Shown here in pieces: positions 27,649-37,018 of a DNA stretch of 37,018 bases (positions are counted from its first letter, which is position 1; each line of letters opens with the position of its first letter). The DNA comes from Spirogloea muscicola. Taxonomy: Eukaryota; Streptophyta; Zygnematophyceae; Spirogloeales; Spirogloeaceae. The stretch spans positions 125,195 to 162,212 of the forward strand of contig WELB01000073.1 of assembly GCA_009602725.1 (NCBI GenBank). The letters run 5' to 3'. The notes beneath the pieces were generated by a model. The model had not been told where the DNA came from. It saw only the letters and a program-made list of their open reading frames with translations, and did no database searches. The position numbers and the translations under genes are program-made.

Positions 27649-30590
27649 ATGGCCGCCGCGAGCCCCGTGCAGGTGAGGCGCGGCGAGCTTCCGCGGCCGC
27701 CGTGCATCGTTCTGCGCAGGCGTCGGTGTGATGGTGCTGCTGAGAGGCTCCACTGGCGGCAGCCGCGGTCGCGCGGCGGCGCTGGCAATCTGGCGCTCGC
27801 GGCGGACATGACGACTCCGCTGCCTGCAATGTGGAGGCGAATTGTCTGCTCCGCGGCGCCGACGCTTAGCGACACGCCAGGGATGTCTTGCGAGGCATTT
27901 CTGACGTCGCGCGCGCGACTCGCTGCAATGCGGCATGCTCCAGTCGCTGCCGGACTGGAAGCACCTGCCGGCCGGCGTCAAGTTCGACCCGACCGACCAG
28001 GAGCTCCTCCAGCACCTGCACGACAAGGTCGGCGGCTCGGCGCACCCGGAGCTCCAGCACTTCATCCCCACCCTCGACGAGGACGGCATCTGTGGCATGC
28101 ACCCCGAGCTGCTGCCAGGTCCGAACGCTGCCGCCTTTCAATGGCCTGCCAGGCGCATCATGTGCTCGGGTGCTTCTCAATGGCAGCATTTATCAGTATT
28201 GAAGCAGTCCCATGTGTTGTGTCTGTCTCGGCTGGACTGGCTGCTGCTCAGTCCCAGCCACCACTAATGGTGCATTGTGGTCATGGGCTCCCAGACGTTC
28301 TGCTCTGATGGTCTCCCACACATCCTGCTCCATGTGATGCCACACCTGAATGTTTCCTGTTGACTCCGCCATCTGCTGAGGCAGGGAGCACTAAGGATGG
28401 AAGCAACAGACACTACTTCCACCTGCCAGCGAAGGCCTACAATGTAGGTACCAGGAAGCGCCGAAGGATCCAAGCCAACATGCAGGAAATGAGGTGGCAC
28501 AAGACCGGCAAGACAAGGCCTGTCAAGCTATCCAGTGGGAAGCAAGTAGGTGGTCGGTCAAGCACGTCACTGATCCTTGTGCTTGTGCTTGAGAACCCTG
28601 CTGCTGAAATTCTTCACCTTGAACCCTCTTTTCTGAAGAGCTTGAGCCATTGTTGTGGATGTAGAGAATGTGAGGTGTGAGGTCTTGTGCATAATTTCTG
28701 CACATTGTTTCCATTATACAGATTGGCTGGAAGAAGATTCTGGTTCTCTACACTATTGGCAAAGGTAGCAAGTCACAGAAGACTCGATGGGTGACACATC
28801 AGTATCACCTCGGTGAGAACCTGGATGTATGGAGCAGGGCGAACTTGTGTCCCAGTCTGTGGGCTAGCTGTTGCTACTTAGTCTGTAGATAACAACTAAA
28901 AAATGTCAAATGGTGACAAGTTGTGACATCCATTTTCCGCGCCTGAATGTAGTCCAGATATGGCTTCTGAGGGCGCCGTAAATGTTGGCATGTTCTCTTA
29001 GCAGGGCCAGAGGAGGAAGAGGATGCAGATCAATGGGTGGTTACAAAGCTGTTCTACCAGATCCAGCCACGGCAGACGGCAAGCAGCCGGAAAGCGGACC
29101 CCAGTGACTCTATTGCAAAGTCAGAAGACTCCCTTGCCAACACAAGCCCAGACGCCAAGCGGTCGTTGGGGCAATCTCTGCTCACCGCCACATCTGATCA
29201 GGGTCTTCAGTTCAGCAGGCCACTTGCTGAACCCAGTACAGACATGCCTGCTGAGGACCAAGGCGGATCAAGGGCTGCACTACCAGCTGGCGAGAGTGGG
29301 AAGAAGTTGATGGAGTTAGCATCTTCTACAGCTGTTAAGGTTGTGCGCGGGAAGATGCTCAACCAGGTCCAAGGAGCCTTGAAAAGCTCATTAATGAGGG
29401 CCTGCTCCACTGCCAGTGCACTTCTGGATGCTGTGGGCACATTGGGAAAGTGTCCTGCTAATGAAGCCCACATAAAGTATACACAAAGTGCAAGAGCAGA
29501 GGGACCAGAGGCCCAGGGTAACATTATGAGTGCAAGTGGAGTGGCGGTTGGAGCAGCGGTGTGCACAGCAGTGAGTTTCCATTCAAGCCTTTTCCTGTAA
29601 AATCATTGCAGACTTCAACATGCTGCTCAAGATCAACTCAAGGTCAAGTATATCCAATGTAGCTGACATGGCCTTCGTTTGACGTGGATTGGTGCTGAGT
29701 CCCGGCCTGTGAGTTCTATCTTTTCCTTTGCAGGACCCCTGGATCACTAGCAAGGATGCAGGTCCTTGCGACGAGAACGATAGCATATCAAATGTAGGCT
29801 CATCGCAAGAGGTACAAGCATCGGTCCACTTTGACCCACATAGTGCTAGATGCTGCCTGGTGGTGCTTGCGTTTCACATGGAGCTGTTTATGCAACTTTT
29901 TCTGATTGTAGCAGCAGTGCTCAGGAAACATTTGCGAGCTGTCAAAGAGCTTCATAGTGCCTGATCCATATGACACTATGAACTGCCATGCCTCACCCTC
30001 AATGCTGTTGCTGTGCATCATTGCAGCCTCCGGACGCAGCGCCAGCAGAAGATGTTGAGTCAGCACCAGCCAATGAATCACAGCCAATAAGTGTCAGTCA
30101 GCTACTGGAATTTGACCCTGCAGTCATCCTCTCTCAGGAGATCTCAGCCTTACCCGATAGGAAGGCAACACGGGAAGTCGATGAGCCTGGACCGACAGTG
30201 GCCAAAGCTGTCGACAGATTGGAAGTGCAGGGACTCCCTGATGTCCTCAAAACATCTCAAGATCAACAGGAGGTTGCCCAGGCTCTCATTCACAACTCAC
30301 AAGGCGAATCGGAGGAGCAGCATGTTATTCCTGTTCATAATAAAAATATGCCGAATGGTAGAGACCCCCTACTAGACTCCTCCCCACCAGAGCTGGGGTG
30401 GTTGGACCTACTTAGCAGCCAGCAAAGCCAGGAGGATGCATTGATTGTAGGAAGGCTGACTGGTGAGTCTGAGAGAATGGCACAAGGAAGTGAGGACTGT
30501 GTGGGCTTGAAGGACCCTGGTATGAGTGACAGGGAGGCTGCTGCTGCTACCCTGCCAACCATTTTGACAAGCAGGTTCGCCACTACTTGA
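27649..30590 (+). CDS. SOG1: SOG1-like NAC transcription factor (7 exons)
   Basis: Homologue of SUPPRESSOR OF GAMMA RESPONSE 1 (ANAC008 group), the plant DNA-damage transcription factor activated by ATM/ATR phosphorylation at SQ sites. Exons: 27649-27672, 27944-28118, 28385-28545, 28722-28812, 29005-29570, 29734-29811, 30027-30590; 1659 nt, 552 residues, phases closing. The ATG is in GGGCCATGG and exon 1 encodes only [11 protein letters not shown] domain, residues about 10-175: [84 protein letters not shown] and [14 protein letters not shown]. The N-terminal Cys motif that I recall from angiosperm SOG1 is missing. The C-terminal half is acidic and disordered, with eight SQ dipeptides between about residues 363 and 499, including SSQQSQED. 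The exon 2 donor is unusual (CCAG|GTCCGA). The stop at 30588 may not be final; see the next entry. Confidence 0.9.
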
Positions 30591-31294
30591 GCCCAGGTTT
30601 TGCAGTAAGGAGGTTTGCGTGTGGACACAAATATTCTTCGTGTTCTGGAGCAGGCTGATCGTAAGTGCAATTAAGTAGAGAAATTAGAGGAACAGCCTAT
30701 CATGTGAGCAGAGATTGGTAGTACTACTGCCATCTTGTGACCTTATTGATCTAAATCCTGTGACCTAATTGATTTGACTGGTGTTGCATGTTGGGCCTTG
30801 TTGTCGCCTGGATGCTGCAGTCAGGAAGCTATGAACACAGTCATGGCACAGCTGGGCGTCCTACAGGACTCACAGGAATACGGCGATGGCAGAGGCAGTC
30901 CCTTGGCCAAGAGGGATTCCAAATTGACATTCAGGAGTCCTCTGCAGGTATATTGTCAGAGAAACATGATATGGCCATGTCAGCAGCCACAACGTTTATT
31001 TGGCTGTCCACTCCTTGGCAATGTCAATGCTTACCCATACCAATGATGGGCTGACTGTCTGACTTCATGTTGGTGTTGTGACTGGCTAGTGTGATGCTAT
31101 GATTAAGATCGTGAAGGTCGTTACTAAAAGGGTGACTGATGCTGTCATTTGCTGCTAATTCGAAAATGAAGATCAAGGGGAGTAGCAGAGACAGTCTTGT
31201 CCGAAAGAGCTCCAGGATTGCGATGGCGACCAAGGGAGATAGCAAACGGCGTCAACCAAGCCGTTCTGCTCGACCTAGAAGGCAAACACAATGA
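30591..31294 (+). other. Possible additional 3' exons of the NAC gene
   Basis: Three pieces look exonic. One is 3' of TTTTGCAG at about 30603 and ends ATC|GTAAGT at about 30660. Another reads EAMNTVMAQLGVLQDSQEYG then PLAKRDSKLTFRSPLQ, ending CTGCAG|GTATAT near 30946. The last is a basic 42-residue ORF at 31166-31294 (SRIAMATKGDSKRRQPSRSA near its middle). If exon 7 used the GCAG|GTTCGC donor near 30574, these could extend the NAC protein. The phases allow one join but the result is not clearly protein-like, so this is unresolved. Confidence 0.3.
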
Positions 31295-32239
31295 AGAGCT
31301 TTTGGTCTACATCGAGCATTTGCGTTAGACAATGTGAGCACGCCTGCGGAAGTTTCATGACAAATGTTACTAACATATTGAAGCGCAAGGGCCCCCAAGA
31401 TCAAGCCATTATTTGAAATTTGCGCGCATGCCTTGCAGATCAGTCAATTCACTCCAGAAGAAAGCTCACTTTGCTTGACGAACGGAGCAGATGGCATGCT
31501 CTGGTAGCTATCGCTTTTCATCTCGTAATGGAACTCAGACTTCTGCAGGTTCCCGTCCATGGGCGCTGGATGATGCAAGCGGCTGTGATGGCTATCATGT
31601 GCGGCTTGCTCTGTACATGAAAGGACTGTTGAGTGAAGCACGCCACCTTATGTATTTGCTCCCCTTACAACTTTTGCTGCTACGGCAGCTGATGTAATAT
31701 GTGTGTACACACTACCCAAGACTTGAAATGTAGGACGTGTTAGTGGCATTTTTCAGTCTGCAAGGTCTGCGGTCAGCTTGGGCTTGATTTTAAGCTCCCT
31801 CATGATGCAGGATTGCTGCATCGGGAATCAATCATTGTAGAAGACCATTGCAGCAAGGACGTCTACGTGGATTGATGCAAGTGGAGGGGCATATGATGAA
31901 CCTCCACCTCACTCACATTGATTGGTTTGATCAGGCATTACCGCTCTGGCCGAGGTGGCGGGGGGATGTGCCTGTCTGGGCAATCTGAGCAGCTCATTAT
32001 TTGATAACGCGCGACTGTCTGGTCAAACAAAAGCTGAACGCAGGGAACAATGGCAGTAGAGAAAGGGGGGGGAAGGGGTCGTCAGCAACGAGAGGCCCGA
32101 CCCCGGCATCAGAGGGAGAGAAGATGTGCAGTGCCCGTGTAATCTAAAAGAAGGTCAATCCTAGCCAAGACACTGCTTACCTTACAACCCTTAACTCCAA
32201 CCCTGCACCCCTAAGAAGATAGAAGTAGAAGAAGACACG
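31295..32239. other. Spacer, no gene seen
   Basis: No convincing coding frame, RNA gene or element signature apart from poor-quality G-rich tracts near 32060-32090. The ORF at 31420-31697 has two overlapping frames with no motif. Confidence 0.4.
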
Positions 32240-33227
32240 GCTGCTAACATTGAGGGGCGGCTGTGAAAGCCAGCTGAGTGCACATAGGGGGAGGTCGGAG
32301 TGCATTCAATCGTGCGCAGCTGTCAAGCTGGGCAACAGGCCCTCCCAGAAGAAGCAGCTCATCCAATGTAAGGCAGTGGCTGTGTGAAAGAAGAAGGACG
32401 CTTCCAAGAGGGCGGTGGCTGTGAGAAAGACTCCAGTAGAGGGCGACGGCTGAGTGGCCAGCCCAGAAAAGTAGGCCAGCCCTGAAGGGACGTACAAGAG
32501 AAGGAAGACTCTTCATGGTGAGGGCGATAGCCGTGATTGGCCAGTTCAGCAAAGCGATGAAAGAAGATGTACGAGGACTGGGCTGGGTCTGAAAGAAAGG
32601 AGTGGCTCTCCCTAGGGGGCAAGGGCTGCGAACAGCCAGCCCAAGAAGAATTGATAACGTCCGACTGGGCCAATATTGCTGTCTCAGAACTTGCCCATTC
32701 CTTTGGACTGGCCTTTCACAGCCACTGGTGTCAGCTTGAAGAGCTGTTTCTCTTTGCCCGGTAGGATGATTTACTTGGTAATCACGAGTGAGGAGTCGCA
32801 GATCGGAAAGACTAGCAGCCGGGAAACATAATCGCTTCCAGGAGAGGGCGGTGGCTGTGAGAGGCCGCCAGCCAGGAAAAAAGAATGACCACCGCAATCC
32901 CCCTGACGAAAAGGGCTGGAAGGCCCAAGAAAGCACAAAACTATCTTCCGCGACCTCGGCGAGTGGGTGCTCAATGACCCCTAGTCTGCAAGTGCAGGTC
33001 AGAATAACCAGAGGGCAGCAAAGCGTCGCCCTGTTGAAGGGAGCAGCCAAAGCTGAACCAGGAAAACAACAAGCAGAACCAGATTCCCCGAGGCCAAGAG
33101 TAGAAGCAAGCGCCGGCCAGATCAACTGGTGGCTGGGAGAGGCCAGCCCAAAGGAATGGACAAGGACTGAAGGAGCCGGAGTGCTAAGGACTGAGACAGC
33201 AGCAACCGGACTCTCAGTAACCTCTAG
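32240..33227 (-). mobile_element. Cluster of decayed element tails and C-terminal signatures
   Basis: Minus-sense tails at about 32262, 32362, 32412, 32600-32680 (AGTGGCTCTCCCTAGGGGGC, CAGCCAGCCCAAGAAGAATT), 32850 and 33133. The C-terminal signature occurs in minus sense near 32778-32820 (SDLRLLTRDYQV), 32968-33005 and 33215-33245. A long minus frame at 33125-32244 is open by chance through these repeats and is not a gene. Confidence 0.55.
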
Positions 33228-33668
33228 TCAGTATATGCAAGTCTGAATAGCTAGCAGGCGGAAAGACGTCGCCCTGACGGAAGTCGGAGGCCGCCGCCAA
33301 AGTCCGGCCTGCGCGCAAGTGGACTGCGAAGGCAAGGGACCGCTGCAAAGAGATGGCCAAGCGCATCCGGAAGACTTGGGCGAGGGACCCGGCGACATTG
33401 AAGCCAGGCTGCTCGCCCTGCTGCCCGTGGCGGCGGGCCGCTGCTCGCCGCGCAAGGCGGTCAAGCCATTTTGCGCCAAGCGGCAGGCGCCGTGTACGTC
33501 GACGGCGAGTGGGACAAACTCGTCTCCCACCGGTTGATCTGAGTATTTCCGTTCATTGGCGCCTGCCGCTTGGCGGACTGCGTAGCCCGCCTCCTCCGAC
33601 GAGCGTTTGGCGCTCCGAGTAGGCAGTGTGGAGAATAACGGGCTATAGGTAGGGGGAATGCCAAGCAA
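33228..33668 (-). pseudogene. Retroelement C-terminal ORF, minus copy, frameshifted
   Basis: Minus reading from 33600: SSEEAGYAVRQAAGANERKY, SDQPVGDEFVPLAVDVHGA. The frame then breaks near 33480-33500 and resumes as fragments related to YRMRLSVSSQ and LRAGRAL. 33240-33360 matches 24001-24070. The DEFVPLAVDVHGA block is identical in pattern to the copy at 23146-24018, so this belongs to the same subfamily and is broken. Confidence 0.6.
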
Positions 33669-34620
33669 GCTGGGTCAAGTGGTCCGTGCGACGGTGGCCG
33701 TCGATCAGGTCATCGTTTGGCGCCGCCCGGCGGGCGGGGGCCGGGGAAAAACGCGGGGCGAAGTATCGCCGCAACGACCCGCGACCACGTGCCCTGCCAC
33801 GCGTCGTTCAAGTATGTGCGCCTTGGCATGGCACGTGGCAGCGCTCTTACACGTGTTGGACGTCTGCGGCCTGGCGACCGTCGTGGTGACAGCTGGCTGG
33901 CGGCGGGGTCCGCGAGGGGGCGGCAGCCACGAGGAAGCAGCCCACCGGTCGCGACGCGGTTCCGTGCCTTAGCATTGGGCTTCGATTTGTGTGGCCCCCA
34001 ATTTGCCAATTCTTGCACACCGACTACTCCCAAGACCGTGTGTGGGCTTGATGATGGGAACGAAGGGGCTGAAAACCCATATCCTTTCCTGGGCCGTGAA
34101 TAGGCTTGACGATTTGGCCTCCTATTCGATCCATGCGCACCTCCCGCGACCCCGTCGGCCAACAAGTTTGCTCCTTGCGCCAGTCAATGTGGAAGCGCTG
34201 TTCTTCTTGCACGCCGTCTCCTAGCACACTGTTCAATTCTTCATATTATTTGACTCCTGCGAGTGGTGCGCTCAATAAGCAGCCCAGCAAGCCCGCAAGT
34301 TGCAGATTAGAATCTTCTGGCTTGGCCTCTCACAGCCATCGCCTGACGTGTCGAGAGCTATTTTCGTTTGCTAGCTCATCTAAGCCCGTTTGGCCTGAAC
34401 ACGTGTTCTGGCCTTCCTCTCGGATTGCATGCGCACGGCGCGCCTCCGCTCCCAAGGAGGCATATAGCCTCCCCCGTGGCTCATAAGACCTCCATCCCCC
34501 CCGCAAGCTGCACTCTCTCACCCCGCTCGCCGCTCTCGCCGCGTCTTCGGCCGCACCCTCCACGCCGCCCAAGCTCGCTCCAGCTCGCCGCCAGGGCTGT
34601 CGTCCGGCGCTGCCGCCATC
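33669..34620. other. GC-rich spacer and promoter of the next gene; one plus-sense tail
   Basis: 33669-34300 is unrecognised; long frames on both strands reflect GC content. A plus-sense tail unit (GGCTTGGCCTCTCACAGCC) lies at 34319-34338. The last ~130 bases before 34621 are C-rich with CT tracts, as in other 5' leaders here. Confidence 0.4.
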
Positions 34621-35251
34621 ATGAACAGGCTTCTCTTCTGCTGCGCTCACCCGCGCGCCGCCACCGCGGGCACCGCCATGGGGGCGGACCCGTACACCAC
34701 TGGCCCTGCCTATGGAGCCACGGGCTACGGAGCCACCGGCAACCACCACACCGGCCGGCACGCGGCGGTGAGAAAGCTGCACGCTTGACCTGTGCGCAAA
34801 TTGTGCAGTCACACACCTGCAACCTTCAGCATCGCAGACACTGAGGCCTGTCCCGCAACGGCATGTCTGCAGCAGTCGCAGCTTGATTGAGCAATTGTAT
34901 ATTGCGTCTCTTCCTGCTCCAGACCTGTGTTCTCAGTCAGAAGGGTCATGCTACCTTCGCCACTTCTCAGATTGACTCCAAGCCACTGCTGCCAGCCTGG
35001 TTGAACACCGCATTGCAGTGTTTGCACATTGTTCCAGCACGGTAGTCATGGCTAATGCTTCGGTCACTTTGTTGCATGTGCAGGAAGCTGCCACTGTCGC
35101 CGCAGTGGCTGAGCATGAGCACAACAAGCACCAGAGGCAGCGTGCCTTCGGTGGAGGTGGTCTGTTTGGTCGCAGACGCCCTGCAACTGCGATGGGAGCC
35201 ACACCAGGGGTTGCACCAGTCCGGCGCAGGAAGTTCCTAGGACTTTTCTAA
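34621..35251 (+). CDS. Small two-exon Gly/Ala/His-rich protein
   Basis: Exons 34621-34767 and 35084-35251; 315 nt, 104 residues, phase 0 join (GCGGCG|GTGAGA and TGTGCAG|GAAGCT). No family recognised. It starts MNRLLFCCAHPRAATAG, with a short Cys pair near the N-terminus, then a Gly/Tyr/Thr repeat (PAYGATGYGATGNHHTGRH), an Ala/Glu/His helix (EAATVAAVAEHEHNKHQ), a Gly patch with basic residues (FGGGGLFGRRRP), and the basic-aromatic end VRRRKFLGLF. It resembles small stress or coat-like hydrophilic proteins in composition only. The Cys pair could be an acylation site. A poly(A) signal candidate follows at 35502. Confidence 0.7.
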
Positions 35252-35501
35252 GCTGGATGACTATTCCCATTGCACACCTGCAGTGAGCAGGAAAGGTCTC
35301 AAAAAGCTGTGTCGCCTGGACTTTTGACACCTCCTTGTGACCACACTGTAGTTCCTTGCTATCCACATGGGGGTGGAGACATCCAGGACACTTAGTGATT
35401 GTTCTACATATTGCCATTTTGTTGGAATCTGCTCTGGCCATCCATTGCTCTGATAACCAGTGCAATGGGCCAATAGAGCACCATGTAATATAGAGGTTCT
35501 C

Positions 35502-35507
35502 AATAAA
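35502..35507 (+). terminator. Candidate poly(A) signal AATAAA
   Basis: AATAAA in the context CTCAATAAAAGAATG, about 250 bases after the stop codon of the gene at 34621-35251, in an AT-richer stretch. A match to a common eukaryotic signal only; not otherwise supported. Confidence 0.4.
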
Positions 35508-35640
35508 AGAATGTGTGGATGCTTTTGACCAAGTTGTCTTAATTGCATATTGTCTCCCGAGGAAGCTATCTGCTTACTCGTGCCTTCAGTACGAAGTTTC
35601 TGCTCGAAAAATCAGTGACACTTTGCTAGTGCCTTCCTTT

Positions 35641-35758
35641 TGCAAAAAGGGTGTCATTTAGTTGAGGAGATGTAATGTACTTAAAATACATCTGTCTATC
35701 CTTCCGTTTGCAAGAAGGGTGTCATTTAGTTGAGGAGATGCAATATACATAAATTACA
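35641..35758. repeat. Tandem duplication, period about 68 bp
   Basis: The segment TGCAAAAAGGGTGTCATTTA with its continuation through GTTGAGGAGATG at 35641-35690 recurs from 35709 with a few substitutions (TGCAAGAAGGGTGTCATTTA). Both copies are preceded by CCTTCC. No coding content. Confidence 0.8.

Positions 35759-37018
<1,260 letters not shown>

Noticed and set aside
32244-33125. 293-codon minus-strand ORF
   Set aside because: It runs through several tail repeats and two C-terminal signatures of the element family, changing between unrelated fragments; open by chance.
33710-34165. 151-codon minus-strand ORF
   Set aside because: Basic, Pro/Arg-rich reading of GC-rich DNA with no motif, no splice support and an equally long frame on the other strand.

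Overview
The window is nuclear DNA of a plant-lineage eukaryote. The genes have several short introns and GC-rich first exons. They include plant-type families (a cyclophilin of the CYP23 type, an NAC factor of the SOG1 type, a BAH/PHD-family PHD finger), and a short tract of the plant telomere repeat TTTAGGG is present. The compact introns, the GC-rich 5' exons and a CNNM-like protein with an enormous disordered tail would fit a streptophyte green alga or an early-diverging land plant. The sequence alone does not settle which.

Layout. 1-841: decayed pieces of a non-LTR-like retroelement family. 942-2396 (+): nucleoside diphosphate kinase, 4 exons. 2397-5113: repeats, including a frameshifted plus-strand element copy at 3600-4060. 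5114-7185 (+): CYP23-type cyclophilin, 8 exons. 8378-9125: a GC-rich block of uncertain coding strand. 9832-11815 (-): PAP2/sphingomyelin-synthase-like membrane protein whose 5' end is cut by an ambiguous base. 11970-12468 (+): a small PHD-finger gene or fragment. 13598-14486 (+): a small hydrophilic protein. 15607-21776 (-): a 9-exon CNNM/DUF21-like protein with a very long low-complexity tail and no CBS domains that I can see. 22620-27425: a dense nest of element copies, with two copies tail to tail around (TTTAGGG)3. 27649-30590 (+): SOG1-like NAC factor, 7 exons, possibly with further 3' exons. 32240-34400: more element copies. 34621-35251 (+): a two-exon small Gly/Ala/His-rich protein. 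35252-37018: AT-rich, ending in a perfect (AG)57 run.

I rebuilt the splice structures by hand from reading frame, GT-AG (once GC-AG) borders and remembered family sequences. Phases close exactly for NDPK, CYP23, the CNNM-like gene, SOG1 and the last small gene. The genes look like unrelated housekeeping and regulatory loci, not an operon-like system. The parts most worth a second look are the retroelement family with its telomere-repeat junction, the CBS-less CNNM-like protein, the PAP2-like enzyme with an ankyrin-like tail, and the SQ-rich SOG1 homologue.
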